Under the pieces are notes generated by a model. That model had not been told where the DNA came from, searched no databases, and saw only the letters and a program-made list of their open reading frames with translations. This document shows positions 17,572 through 25,780 of a DNA stretch of 64,000 bases, piece by piece. A program made the position numbers and the translations under genes. This stretch comes from Bog-473 sp963750075 (lineage in GTDB: Bacteria; Actinomycetota; Acidimicrobiia; Acidimicrobiales; RAAP-2). Numbering within the stretch: position 1 is the stretch's first letter; each line of letters opens with the position of its first letter. The stretch lies in assembly GCA_963750075.1 (NCBI GenBank), contig CAVVPG010000008.1:1-64000 (forward strand), in the 5' to 3' direction.

Positions 17572-18012
17572 ATGAGCAGCCTCTGGACACCGTCGGGCGA
17601 GCATTTCCCGGACAACGAGGGCAACGACGCCGCCCAACCGCCTTTCAACCCCTCCGGCGAGACCGACGTCACGGGACCGTCACAGGATCCCTCGCAGGCC
17701 GAGACAGAGGCCGCCGTCGAAGCCATGCGGGCACAGTTGGCCAACACGCCGGCCGAGGTGGTCGTGGCCAACCACTGCTACGGGCTCTTCGAGCTGGCGG
17801 CCATCTACCTCTCGGCGTCGCCGCCGATGCTCTTTCAGGCCCGCCTGGCCATCGACGGCCTGGGCGCTCTGCTCGACGGGCTGCGCGGTCGTCTCGGCGA
17901 GGCGGAGCCCGCCCTGCACGACTCCCTCTCGCAGCTGCGCCTCGCCTTCGTCCGGCTGGAGGGCGCCGAACGGCCCGACACCGACAACGCCGCGAACCCG
18001 GGCCGGACCTAG
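17572..18012 (+). CDS. DUF1844-like conserved actinobacterial protein
   Basis: 146-aa protein of unknown function. The first ~50 residues are acidic and disordered-looking. The remainder is a helical domain (ELAAIYLSASPP, LDGLRGRLGEAEPALHDSL, QLRLAFVRLE) resembling DUF1844 proteins, which in actinobacteria are often encoded beside infC, as here. The start ATG 17572 is set by the methionine before SSLWTPSG and by the adjacent -10 box; the longer open frame upstream has no start support. Its last 4 bp overlap the convergent SRPBCC gene, the two TAG stops sharing CTAG. Confidence 0.82.
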   Translation: MSSLWTPSGEHFPDNEGNDAAQPPFNPSGETDVTGPSQDPSQAETEAAVEAMRAQLANTPAEVVVANHCYGLFELAAIYLSASPPMLFQARLAIDGLGALLDGLRGRLGEAEPALHDSLSQLRLAFVRLEGAERPDTDNAANPGRT

Positions 18013-18452
18013 GACGGGCGCGTGCGGGCGGCCGCGGTGGCCAGGCCGTCCACGGTCCGGCCGATGAACTTGCCCAGCTCGCGCCGGTAGAGCCACCCCG
18101 TTCCGGGCACCTTGGCCCGGAACGTCGATCGCCACCGGATCAGCGTGCCCGCTTCGGCGGGGCTCAGGGTGACGACGGCCCGGTAGTCGCGCAGGGGCAG
18201 TCCCGCCTCGAGCACGTACGCGAAGGCCTCCCCGGGTCTGCGCTCCACCACGCGCTCGCGGCTCGTATGCCGTCCGGTCGTGAAGAGGCGGACGGCACCG
18301 ACACCCTCCGGCGTCCCGTCGCCTGGCTCCATCAGCTCGAAGGAGCCGAGGGGCGACCACTCGGGCCAGGTCGAGCCGTCGGCGAGGAGCGCGTAGACCG
18401 CCGGCGGGTCCGCGGTGGTCGTGGCCGTCCGGTCGATCACCTGCTGGGTCAT
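18009..18452 (-). CDS. SRPBCC / polyketide cyclase-like protein
   Basis: 147-aa START-like (SRPBCC) domain protein that should form a hydrophobic ligand-binding pocket. Typical features are the N-terminal PAVYALLADGSTWPEWSPLG, the alternating beta strands, and the closing amphipathic helix FIGRTVDGLATAA. The ligand is unknown. ATG 18452 has a strong GAGGAG 7 nt upstream. It is transcribed divergently from a TetR gene, and the palindrome between them (18487-18504) suggests that the regulator controls both. Confidence 0.85.
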   Translation of the reverse strand: MTQQVIDRTATTTADPPAVYALLADGSTWPEWSPLGSFELMEPGDGTPEGVGAVRLFTTGRHTSRERVVERRPGEAFAYVLEAGLPLRDYRAVVTLSPAEAGTLIRWRSTFRAKVPGTGWLYRRELGKFIGRTVDGLATAAARTRPS

Positions 18453-18486
18453 GGCTGACTCCTCAACGCTATGGCCGTCGGTGGCA

Positions 18487-18504
18487 ATGTACCATTTGGT
18501 ACAT
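18487..18504. promoter_or_regulatory. 18-bp palindromic operator between SRPBCC gene and tetR
   Basis: Perfect inverted repeat ATGTACCA-TT-TGGTACAT. On the plus strand it contains a TACCAT -10 (18490-18495) ending 7 nt before the tetR ATG at 18503, and it overlaps that start codon. On the minus strand it contains TACATT. Size and symmetry suit a TetR dimer, so autoregulation plus control of the divergent gene is the simplest reading. Confidence 0.75.
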
Positions 18505-19126
18505 GCCAGGACAATCGGCGTCCCCGTCGGCCCGGGAGCGGTTGCTCGACTCGGTGATCGAGCACTTCACGGAGGACGGGCTGGCGGACCAGAGCCTCCG
18601 TCGCATCGCCGAGGCGGTGGGGTCAAGCCATCGCATGCTGCTCTACCACTTCGGCTCCAAGGACGGCCTGCTGCTGGAGGTGGCGCGCGCGGTGGAGGCG
18701 AGGACGAAGGCCGCGTTCGCCGCGATCGGCGCCGACGCCGGTGGCCGGACCGACACGCTGGTGCGCCGGATGTGGGCCCACGTGGCCGATCCGGCCCTCG
18801 CCGACTTCGAGCGGCTGTTCTTCGCGCTCTACGGCCGTGCCCTCCAGGGCGACGAGTCCGCGCTGCCCCTCCTGAAGGGCGACCTGGAGGACTGGCTCGA
18901 GGCGAACGTCGCCGTGGCGGCCACCGACGGCGTCCCGGCCGAGGTCACGCGAGTCCATGCCCGCCTGGGCCTGGCGGTGACCCGGGGCCTACTGCTCGAC
19001 CTGCTCGCCACGGGCGACCGGGCCGGCGTCGACGCCGCCCTCGAGGTGTTCGCCCGCCGCTACGCGGGTCGCTGGTGGGAGGCGGCAGCGGCTGCGGGCA
19101 CCGGCACGAGCGACCGCGCCTCGTAG
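18503..19126 (+). CDS. TetR/AcrR-family transcriptional regulator
   Basis: 207-aa repressor with an N-terminal TetR helix-turn-helix (residues ~10-56: RERLLDSVIEHFTEDGL, SLRRIAEAVGSSHRMLLYHFGSKDGL) and an all-helical ligand domain. ATG 18503 lies inside the palindromic operator and 7 nt after a -10 box with no SD, so a leaderless message is likely. The 3' end overlaps the convergent cold-shock gene by 67 bp. The effector is unknown. Confidence 0.93.
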   Translation: MPGQSASPSARERLLDSVIEHFTEDGLADQSLRRIAEAVGSSHRMLLYHFGSKDGLLLEVARAVEARTKAAFAAIGADAGGRTDTLVRRMWAHVADPALADFERLFFALYGRALQGDESALPLLKGDLEDWLEANVAVAATDGVPAEVTRVHARLGLAVTRGLLLDLLATGDRAGVDAALEVFARRYAGRWWEAAAAAGTGTSDRAS

Positions 19127-19323
19127 CGGCCGCGGTGGCCCGGTGCCACCACGAACACGACGTCGGTGCCCACTTCGATCCGGCGGCTCCCGTCCGCGAT
19201 CGCCGTGGCGTGGAACCCGTAGTCGGTGCCCGCCCCGTCGGTCACCGTGCCCAGGCCACGGGTGGCGTCGAACGCGGCGACGCGCCCGTGACGGGGGCCG
19301 GCGGCGGCCGCGGGGTCGGTCAC
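19060..19323 (-). CDS. Cold-shock-domain-like small protein
   Basis: 87-aa protein with an OB-fold pattern like CspA: HGRVAAFDATRGLGTVTD, then YGFHATAIADGSRRIEVGTDVVFVVAPGH read in short strands. The aromatic RNP residues are only partly kept, so nucleic acid binding is plausible but not certain. GTG 19323 follows the hisG stop after 1 nt, suggesting co-translation with hisG. The end overlaps the convergent tetR gene by 67 bp, which lowers confidence slightly. Confidence 0.7.
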   Translation of the reverse strand: MTDPAAAAGPRHGRVAAFDATRGLGTVTDGAGTDYGFHATAIADGSRRIEVGTDVVFVVAPGHRGRYEARSLVPVPAAAAASHQRPA

Positions 19324-19324
19324 G

Positions 19325-20221
19325 TCAGTGGACGATCTTGGACAACGGGATCTCCAGGATGTCGCTCGCGCCCTGGTCGCGCAGCGCGGGGATCAGGATG
19401 TTGATGTCCCGCTTGGCCACCACGGCCTCGAGCGCGAACGCCCCGCCGCCCGAGAGCTCCGAGATCGTCGGCGCGCGCATGGAGGGGAGGACGGCCAGCA
19501 CCGCATCGAGGTTCTCCGCCGCGACGTTGAGCTTCACGAGGACCTTGCCCCGCGCCTCGAGCGTGCCCTGCAGGAGCGTGAGGATCTGCTCCATGGCGTG
19601 GCGCTTCTCCGAGTCGGCTGCGGCCGCCCGGTTGGCGATCAGCTCGGTGTGCGAGACGAGGAGCGTCTCGAGCACCCGGAGCCCGGCGGCGCGCAACGCG
19701 CTGCCCGTCTCGGTCATGTCGACCACGGCGTCGGCGATGTCGGGCACCTTGGCCTCGGTCGCGCCGTAGGAGAGCGCGATGTCGGCCTCGATGCCGTGGT
19801 CGGCCAGTGCCCGGCGGGTGAGCTCGGGATACTCGGTGCTGACGCGCAGGGGCCCGGGGCGGTCGGCCACCGCGGCGGCCAGCTCGGCGAGCGAGCGCAC
19901 CGGAGAGTCCGCCCCGACCGCCAGGACGATGCGGGCCGGGTTGGCGGTGGCCTTCGAGTAGGCGAGCTCGCCGAGGGAGACCACGTCGCTCCCCCGCTCC
20001 TCGATGCAGTCGCGCCCCGTGATGCCGAGGTCGAAGAGCCCGTCGGCCACGTAGACGGGGATCTCCTGGGGCCGCAGGATGCGCACCTCGCTGATCCGGG
20101 GATCCTCGATGCTGGCCCGGTAGGCGACGTCGGAGGCACGGATGACGGCCAGGTCGGCGTCCTCGAAAAGCTGCATCGTGGCGCGTTCGAGCGAACCCTT
20201 GGGCAGGACGAGGCGGAGCAT
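19325..20221 (-). CDS. hisG: ATP phosphoribosyltransferase, long form
   Basis: First step of histidine synthesis, joining ATP and PRPP. The 298-aa length and the C-terminal regulatory domain (KVLVKLNVAAENLDAVLAVLPSMRAPTI in parts) mark the long, self-sufficient HisG that is feedback inhibited by histidine. Catalytic-domain landmarks are PKGSLERATM, ADGLFDLGITGRDC and the PRPP loop ADAVVDMTETGSALR. ATG 20221 faces the thioesterase gene. hisE and the rest of the his pathway are not in this window. Confidence 0.96.
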   Translation of the reverse strand: MLRLVLPKGSLERATMQLFEDADLAVIRASDVAYRASIEDPRISEVRILRPQEIPVYVADGLFDLGITGRDCIEERGSDVVSLGELAYSKATANPARIVLAVGADSPVRSLAELAAAVADRPGPLRVSTEYPELTRRALADHGIEADIALSYGATEAKVPDIADAVVDMTETGSALRAAGLRVLETLLVSHTELIANRAAAADSEKRHAMEQILTLLQGTLEARGKVLVKLNVAAENLDAVLAVLPSMRAPTISELSGGGAFALEAVVAKRDINILIPALRDQGASDILEIPLSKIVH

Positions 20222-20255
20222 GGGGGTAGATCTTCGCAGACGGGGCAGGCAAGCT

Positions 20256-20657
20256 GTGGCGGTGCCTCCGCCCTACGACGTCTTCAACTTCTTGAACCTG
20301 CTCGGCATCGAGATACCGCACGCCGGTGACGAAGAGGACCCCGTCGCCCGCCTCACGGTCACCCACGACCTCATCGCCGGCACCGGCTACCTGTGGGCTC
20401 CCGTGGTCATCACCTTGGCCGACGCCCTGTGCGCCTTCGGGGTCAACCACCACTGGCCCGAAGACGCCAAGAGCTTCACGACGGTCGACTGCTCGGCCAA
20501 TTTCATCTCGAGCGCCAAGGAGGGTGACCTCGTGATGGCGACGGCGTCGCCCCTCCACACCGGGCGGACCACCCAGGTGTGGGACGCCACGGTGACCAAC
20601 GAGACCACCGAGCGGTTGATGGCGTCCTATCGCTGCACCCAGCTGATCCTCTACTAG
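20256..20657 (+). CDS. PaaI-family hotdog thioesterase
   Basis: Probable acyl-CoA thioesterase of 133 aa. It shows the hotdog core: the long helix GYLWAPVVITLADALCAFGV and strands TTVDCSANFISSAKEGDLVMA and GRTTQVWDATVTN. The substrate is unknown. The start is one of two in-frame GTGs (20256 or 20262); the open frame runs further upstream into hisG, but there it is only a shadow. The stop TAG is formed by the CTAG at the left end of the element at 20654-20810, so the native C-terminus may have been altered by an insertion. Confidence 0.85.
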   Translation: MAVPPPYDVFNFLNLLGIEIPHAGDEEDPVARLTVTHDLIAGTGYLWAPVVITLADALCAFGVNHHWPEDAKSFTTVDCSANFISSAKEGDLVMATASPLHTGRTTQVWDATVTNETTERLMASYRCTQLILY

Positions 20658-20810
20658 GAGACTGATGATTTATTCGAATTCGGCGAAAGCCCGGTTTTCC
20701 ACAGTCCTCCACGATTGCCGTAGAGGCGACAAGACCGTCCGGGACAACGAATATGACCACGTTTGAACGCGGTCGCAGATATGCCGACGATCAAATCAAC
20801 AGTCTCCTAG
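20654..20810. mobile_element. 157-bp MITE-like element with terminal inverted repeats
   Basis: Bounded by imperfect inverted repeats: CTAGGAGACTGATGATTT at 20654-20671 and its partner AAATCAACAGTCTCCTAG at 20793-20810 (17 of 18 matching, extending to 20 of 23). Both ends finish in CTAG, which could be a 4-bp target duplication or part of the repeats. The interior is clearly richer in A+T than the surroundings and has no gene. No transposase is present in the window. An alternative is a bidirectional structural element between two genes, but the long loop and lack of a U tract argue against a terminator. Confidence 0.6.
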
Positions 20811-20829
20811 GGGCGGGGCGCTCCGCTGC

Positions 20830-21999
20830 CTAGTGCGGGCTCGGCTCCGTCACGGGAGGCGACGGCTCCACCAGGGTGAGCCCGGACAGGGGGCCGCCCG
20901 CAGGCATAGGGTCGCCGGCGCCGGCGGGGGTGGGGGCGGCGGCGTCGGCGGTATCGGGGGCGTCGGCGGGGTCGGGTGCCGTTACCGTGCTGTCCCAGCG
21001 GGTGGCCCGCGTGCCGCGCAGGAGGCGGATCCTCCAGTCGTCACGGTCGAACTGCGCCGGCGTCGTGCTCTCGACGAACTCGTGCAGGACCTGGGCGAAG
21101 CGGGCCGGGTCGGTGTGATGGGGGAAGTGACCCGCCTCGTCGAAGACCTCGAGCCGGCTCCCGGGGATGGCGGCGTGGGCGAGCTTCCCGTGACCGAGCG
21201 GGATGATCGCGTCGCGCCTGCCCCACACGATGAGGGTCGGCACCCCCTCGGCCAGGTAGGCGCGGTCCAACATGGTGATGACCTGGCCGCGCCAGTCGAC
21301 GCTCGAGCGGAGCGTGCGCAGGATGGCCCGGCGCGCCTCGGTGTCGGGCAGTGCCTCGAACACCGCGAGAATCTCCTCCGCGTCACGGCCGAGGGCCGTG
21401 TCGAACACGCGCAGGAGGCTCGCACCGAGGCGGCCGGCCACCCGGACCGGTGGCAGACCGAGGAGGGGCATGATCGCCTCGATGCCGGGTACCGCAGCCA
21501 CGCGCAGGAGCGGGCTGACCGTGCGGCCCACGCCACCGCTGCCCACCAGCACGAGGCGCTCGCAGCGCTCGGGGAACTGGTACGCGAACTGCGCCGCCAC
21601 GCCACCGCCGAGGGACTGGCCCACGACGGTCACCCGCTCCACCTCGAGCACGCTCAGGAGGTCGCGCATGCCGTTGGCGAAGCCGGCGATGGAGTAGTCG
21701 GCCCGGGGCTTCTCGGAACGACCGTGACCGAGCAGGTCGGGCGCGATGACCGTGTGGTGCTCGGCCAGCTGCCCGACGACGGGGCGCCAGGTGTCCGAGC
21801 TGTCCCCTATGCCGTGGATGAGGAGCAACGCCGGGCCCCGGCCTGCCTTCACGTAGGCGCGGCGGTAGCCGTGGATGGTGGTGTAGCGCACGCCGAACGC
21901 GCCCTCGCGGCGGACACCCGCGCGGTAGCGGAGCACCGAGGGGTCCACCGGTGTGGCGTCCGGCCCGGCCGGGCCTGCGGGCTGAGCCGTCTCGTTCAT
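20830..21999 (-). CDS. Alpha/beta-fold hydrolase
   Basis: 389-aa serine hydrolase. Oxyanion/HG motif LLLIHGIGDSSDTW, nucleophile elbow VGQSLGG, acid in VWGRRDAIIP and histidine in DEAGHFPHH make a complete Ser-Asp-His triad. The fold resembles lysophospholipase/epoxide hydrolase-like esterases; the substrate cannot be read. ATG 21999 has a strong GGGAGG 6 nt upstream, which excludes the longer frame. The last ~60 residues are a Pro/Ala/Asp-rich tail. It is flanked by the MITE-like element and by a 216-bp spacer towards ribH in which I see nothing definite. Confidence 0.9.
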   Translation of the reverse strand: MNETAQPAGPAGPDATPVDPSVLRYRAGVRREGAFGVRYTTIHGYRRAYVKAGRGPALLLIHGIGDSSDTWRPVVGQLAEHHTVIAPDLLGHGRSEKPRADYSIAGFANGMRDLLSVLEVERVTVVGQSLGGGVAAQFAYQFPERCERLVLVGSGGVGRTVSPLLRVAAVPGIEAIMPLLGLPPVRVAGRLGASLLRVFDTALGRDAEEILAVFEALPDTEARRAILRTLRSSVDWRGQVITMLDRAYLAEGVPTLIVWGRRDAIIPLGHGKLAHAAIPGSRLEVFDEAGHFPHHTDPARFAQVLHEFVESTTPAQFDRDDWRIRLLRGTRATRWDSTVTAPDPADAPDTADAAAPTPAGAGDPMPAGGPLSGLTLVEPSPPVTEPSPH

Positions 22000-22215
22000 G
22001 CGGACCTCCCGTCCTGGTCTGCCTGTTCGCTGGTCCGGTGCCACCGTAGGGAGTGGAGGTGTCCGCGCGGTGTCAGACGTGTGAACACTCCATGAATGCG
22101 GACCGCATCGAGGGCGCGTGATCGCGAACGACCCGCTTCGGATCCGCCGCCGAATTCGGGGATCCCACCCGTCGCGCGGCGGGCGGTGACGCGGGGCCGC
22201 TCCCTCGGGGCCGCC

Positions 22216-22749
22216 TCACGTGAAGGGACCGCTCCGCAGCAGACGCACCATCTCGATCCCCGTCAGCGCGGCCTCACGGCCCTTGTTGGACTCGTTCGGC
22301 TCCGAACGCTCCAGTGCCTGCTCGAGGGTCTCGGTGGTCAGGACGCCGAAGACGACCGGCACGCCGGTCGCCAGCTGCACCTGCTGGATCCCCGACGCGC
22401 ACTCCCCCGCCACGAACTCGTAATGGCTCGTGTCGCCGCGGATGACGGCGCCGAAGCAGAGCACGGCGTCGACCTTGCCCGCATGAGCGAAGGCCCGGGC
22501 CACGAGCGGTACCTCGAACGCTCCCGGAGCCCACGCCACGGTGATGTCGCGGCGGTCGGTCCCGGCCTCGGCCAACGCGTCGAGGGCCCCGTTGAGCAAC
22601 CGGAGGCTCACGCCGCCGTTGAAGAGGGCACAGGCGATCCCGAACCGCAGTCCCGTGCCGGTGGGCTCGCCGCGCAAGTTGGCGCCCACCCGGGCGGCCA
22701 CGTCGTCGAGCGCGCCCTCGGGCAGCGCGATCAGGTCGGACTCGGCCAT
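22216..22749 (-). CDS. ribH: 6,7-dimethyl-8-ribityllumazine synthase
   Basis: Penultimate riboflavin step, condensing the pyrimidine ribitylamine with dihydroxybutanone phosphate. Family motifs are WAPGAFEVP, CFGAVIRGDTSHYEFV and SNKGREAALTGIEM. At 177 aa it is slightly long because of an N-terminal extension before LRFGIACALFNG. It is the last gene of ribD-ribBA-ribH, 16 nt after ribBA. Confidence 0.96.
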   Translation of the reverse strand: MAESDLIALPEGALDDVAARVGANLRGEPTGTGLRFGIACALFNGGVSLRLLNGALDALAEAGTDRRDITVAWAPGAFEVPLVARAFAHAGKVDAVLCFGAVIRGDTSHYEFVAGECASGIQQVQLATGVPVVFGVLTTETLEQALERSEPNESNKGREAALTGIEMVRLLRSGPFT

Positions 22750-22765
22750 CAGGCGGTGGGCACCG

Positions 22766-23986
22766 TCACAGGACGTCGTCGAGCCCGTGCAGCAGGTGGC
22801 CCATCCGCTCCCGCTTGGTGCGCAGGTAGGCGATGTTCTCGGGGTTGGCCGAGGTCTGCAGCGGGACCCGCTCGGTGATGTCGAGCCCGAAGCCCTCCAG
22901 GCCGCCGTACTTGATCGGGTTGTTCGTCATGAGGCGCATGGTGGTCACGCCGAGGTCGACGAGCATCTGGGCGCCGATGCCGTACTCGCGGCTGTCGACC
23001 GGTAAGCCCTGCTGCAAGTTGGCGTCGACCGTGTCGTGCCCCTCCTCCTGCAGTTGGTAGGCGCGGATCTTGTGACCGAGGCCGATGCCCCGCCCCTCGT
23101 GGCCGCGCAGGTAGATCAGCACGCCACGCCCCTCTTGCTCTATCAGGTCGAGCGCCGCCTGCAGCTGTGGCCCGCAGTCGCAGCGAAGCGAGCCGAACAC
23201 GTCACCGGTCAGGCACTCCGAGTGCACCCGGACGAGGACGTCCTCGGTCCCGGCCACGTCACCCATGACCAGCGCGAGATGCTGCTCGTTGTCGAGCACC
23301 GACTCGTAGACGAAAGCCCGGAACTCGCGGCTCTGCGCCGGGATGCGCGCCTCCGACACGAGTCGGACGAGCTTCTCGTTCTGCCGCCGGTAGCGGATGA
23401 GGTCAGCGATGGAGATGAGGGGGAGGTCGTGTTTCTTGGCGAAGCGCTCCAGGTCCGGGAGTCGTGCCATCTCGGACTTGTCCTCGGTGACGATCTCGCA
23501 GAGCACGCCTGCCGGCGAGAGCCCCGCGGCGCGGCTCAGGTCGACGGTCGCCTCGGTGTGGCCCGCTCGCTTGAGCACCCCTCCGGCGCGGTAGCGCAGC
23601 GGGAAGATGTGACCGGGACGGTTCAGGTCGCTCGGGCGGGTGTCGGGGTTGATGAGCGCCGCGATCGTCGTCGCCCGGTCCGACGCGGAGATCCCCGTGG
23701 TCGTGCCGTGCCGGTAGTCGACGCTCACCGTGAAGGCCGTCCGCTGCGCCTCGGTGTTCGCCGTGACCATGAGGGGCAGGTCCAGGATGTCGGCCCGCTC
23801 GGGCAGCAGGGGGACGCAGATGACCCCCGACGTATGGGCCAGGAAGAAGGCGATGTTCTCCGGCGTCGCCGCTTCGGCCGCCATCACCAGGTCTCCCTCG
23901 TTCTCTCGGTCTTCGTCGTCGACGACGACGGCCAGACCGAGGCGGCCGATGGCGTCGATGGCCTCCTGCACGGTCGAGAACCCCAT
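22766..23986 (-). CDS. ribBA: Bifunctional DHBP synthase / GTP cyclohydrolase II
   Basis: Supplies both substrates of riboflavin synthesis. The N-terminal DHBP synthase half (about residues 1-200) has DDEDRENEGDLVMAAE and GHTEATVDLSRAAGL. The C-terminal GTP cyclohydrolase II half has the zinc motif SLRCDCG and LRGHEGRGIGL. Both active sites look complete. At 406 aa it fits the fusion. ATG 23986 overlaps the ribD stop by one base (TGATG), so the two are coupled. Confidence 0.97.
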   Translation of the reverse strand: MGFSTVQEAIDAIGRLGLAVVVDDEDRENEGDLVMAAEAATPENIAFFLAHTSGVICVPLLPERADILDLPLMVTANTEAQRTAFTVSVDYRHGTTTGISASDRATTIAALINPDTRPSDLNRPGHIFPLRYRAGGVLKRAGHTEATVDLSRAAGLSPAGVLCEIVTEDKSEMARLPDLERFAKKHDLPLISIADLIRYRRQNEKLVRLVSEARIPAQSREFRAFVYESVLDNEQHLALVMGDVAGTEDVLVRVHSECLTGDVFGSLRCDCGPQLQAALDLIEQEGRGVLIYLRGHEGRGIGLGHKIRAYQLQEEGHDTVDANLQQGLPVDSREYGIGAQMLVDLGVTTMRLMTNNPIKYGGLEGFGLDITERVPLQTSANPENIAYLRTKRERMGHLLHGLDDVL

Positions 23987-24987
23987 CAGGCCGCTACCTC
24001 CACGCGAAGATCCTCTCCAAGCCTCTCGACCGATACCAGCCTGCCCTTCCACACGTCCCCAATTGTGCCAGCCCCGGGGCCGGCGAAGAGCGGGCGCCCG
24101 TCGTCGCCGCCGAAGAACACCGGCGCCAGGTACAGGACGTAGCGATCGACGAGGCCGGCAGCATGGAATTCGTGGGCCACCGTGGCCCCGCCCTCGACCA
24201 GCAGCTGGATCACGCCACGCCGGCCGAGCTCGGCCAGGACCTCGTCGAGCTCCCCCGAGAGCTCCAGCGCGGGCTGGATCCGTGCTCCGGCCGGTGCCCG
24301 GCCCAGGACCACGCGCAGAGGCTGGGCATGGTCGAGCCCGTCATTCAGGCGGACGCTCAGCTCGGGGTCGTCCGACCGGACGGTGCCGGCCCCGACCAGC
24401 ACCGCGTCGGAGCGGGCGCGCAGGAGGTGCACGTCGCGCCGGGCCGCCTCGCCGGTGATCCATTTGCTCGTGCCGTCGGGGGCGGCGGTGCGGGCGTCCA
24501 GGCTCGCCGCCATTTTCAGGACCACCCAGGGATGCCCCGTCGTGCGGTGCTTGAGGTAGGGCGCCAGCTGCTCCGCCACCTCGTCCCCCGCCACGCCCAG
24601 CGTCACGTCGATCCCCGCCTGGCGCAGCGCGGCCACGCCCCGGCCGGCGACCAACGGGTCGGGATCCTCGATGCCGATCACCACCCGGGCCACTCCCGCC
24701 TCGATGATGGCGTCGGTGCACGGCGGGGTCCTCCCGTGATGGGCGCAGGGCTCCAGGGTGACGTAGAGGGTGGCGCCCCGGGCCGACCCTCCGGCGGCGG
24801 TCAGCGCCACCACCTCGGCATGGGGCCCACCCGGCGGCGCGGTGGCCCCTGCGAAGACTCGGCGCGCGGCAGCGTCATCGGGGCCGGCCGCCACGATGAC
24901 GCAGCCCACCCACGGGTTCGGGGCGGTGGTCGAACGGACCGCTGCAGCCTGCGCCATCGCCCGACGCATGAGCTCCACTTCGTCCAT
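23986..24987 (-). CDS. ribD: Bifunctional riboflavin biosynthesis deaminase/reductase
   Basis: Deaminates and then reduces the pyrimidine intermediate. The N-terminal deaminase (residues ~1-145) has the zinc motif PHAEVVAL ... TLEPCAHHGRTPPC. The C-terminal reductase has RTAAPDGTSKWITG and LLVEGGATVAHEF. Start ATG 24987 is chosen over GTG 24993 because GAGGA lies 7 nt before the ATG. A sigma70-type promoter sits 45 nt upstream. Usual neighbours are ribE and ribBA; ribE is absent here. Confidence 0.96.
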   Translation of the reverse strand: MDEVELMRRAMAQAAAVRSTTAPNPWVGCVIVAAGPDDAAARRVFAGATAPPGGPHAEVVALTAAGGSARGATLYVTLEPCAHHGRTPPCTDAIIEAGVARVVIGIEDPDPLVAGRGVAALRQAGIDVTLGVAGDEVAEQLAPYLKHRTTGHPWVVLKMAASLDARTAAPDGTSKWITGEAARRDVHLLRARSDAVLVGAGTVRSDDPELSVRLNDGLDHAQPLRVVLGRAPAGARIQPALELSGELDEVLAELGRRGVIQLLVEGGATVAHEFHAAGLVDRYVLYLAPVFFGGDDGRPLFAGPGAGTIGDVWKGRLVSVERLGEDLRVEVAA

Positions 24988-25031
24988 GGTCACGTCCTCG
25001 TCCGGGTCGGTCCCCCGGCCCTCTCCTGAGA

Positions 25032-25060
25032 ATTATAGAACACGTTTCAGTTTTTGTCGA
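25032..25060 (-). promoter_or_regulatory. Sigma70-type promoter of the rib operon
   Basis: Reading the minus strand: -35 TCGACA (25060-25055, 5 of 6 to TTGACA), a 17-bp spacer, and a perfect -10 TATAAT (25037-25032). The distance to the ribD ATG leaves a leader of only ~38 nt, too short for an FMN riboswitch. This is the best consensus promoter I found in the window. Confidence 0.85.
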
Positions 25061-25102
25061 GATCCCCTGTTCAGCGGGGTAGCCAACCGGCGGCGAGTCC
25101 GG

Positions 25103-25780
25103 TCATCCACGCTCGAGCACCCCGATCAGGTCCGTCACGTCGGCGATGATCGCGGTGTGCGGCGCGGAGGCGAGCGTGGCCTCGTCGTGGGCTCCGCTCA
25201 GGACGCCCACGACCGCCCCCGCGCCGGCGCGGGTACCCGCCTCGAGGTCGCTCACGGTGTCGCCCACCGCCGCCACCTGCAGGGGATCGTCGACCCCCAG
25301 GCGGGCCATGGCACCGAGGATCATGTCGGGTTCGGGCCGGCCCCGTCCGACGTCGGCCGGCGAGAGGGCCAGGTCGACCTCGCCCCGCCACCCGAGTGCC
25401 TCGAGCAGCGCCTCCCGGGTGGACGGCGCGAACCCTGTCGTGAGGCAGACGCGGACGTCGCGGGCGCGCAGGTCTCGCAGCACAGCGAGCGCGCCGGGCA
25501 CCTCGGCGACGTCCCCGTCGGCGACGATCGCCTCATAGGCGGCGGCGAACGCAGCCGTCGCCCGTTCTGCGTCCCCGGGCTCGAGCAGCTCCGCGAACAC
25601 GTCCGCCTTCGACCATCCCATGGTGGCCCGCACGACGCCCTGGGCCTGTCGGTAGCGGGGGCTCCCCTCGGTGATCCCCACCGCGGCCAGCGCGTGGGCG
25701 AAGGCCGTCTCCACGGCACCGTCGTCACGCACGGTGGTGCCCGCCATGTCCAGGCAGGCCAGCGCGAAACGCCCGATCAC
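25103..25780 (-). CDS. Phosphonatase-like HAD hydrolase
   Basis: 225-aa HAD-superfamily hydrolase. Motif I is LACLDMAGTTV, with the nucleophilic Asp followed by MAGTT as in the phosphonoacetaldehyde-hydrolase-like group (TIGR03351 type). Motif II is in VCLTTGF, and motif III/IV GRGRPEPDMIL with AVGDTVSDLEAG. It probably acts on a phosphonate or phosphate ester formed by its partner. GTG 25780 overlaps the stop of the FAD oxidoreductase gene (GTGA). Such pairs are known to be syntenic and linked to phosphonate breakdown; no phosphonate transporter is visible here. Confidence 0.85.
   Translation of the reverse strand: MIGRFALACLDMAGTTVRDDGAVETAFAHALAAVGITEGSPRYRQAQGVVRATMGWSKADVFAELLEPGDAERATAAFAAAYEAIVADGDVAEVPGALAVLRDLRARDVRVCLTTGFAPSTREALLEALGWRGEVDLALSPADVGRGRPEPDMILGAMARLGVDDPLQVAAVGDTVSDLEAGTRAGAGAVVGVLSGAHDEATLASAPHTAIIADVTDLIGVLERG

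Noticed and set aside
22000..22215. Possible small gene or terminator between ribH and the alpha/beta hydrolase
   Set aside because: No frame with a start, SD and plausible protein; GC-rich repeats are direct, not inverted.
25062..25080. CCCC...GGGG inverted repeat downstream of the HAD gene as a terminator
   Set aside because: The stem is only 4 bp with an 8-nt loop and no T tract follows; it also overlaps the rib promoter region.
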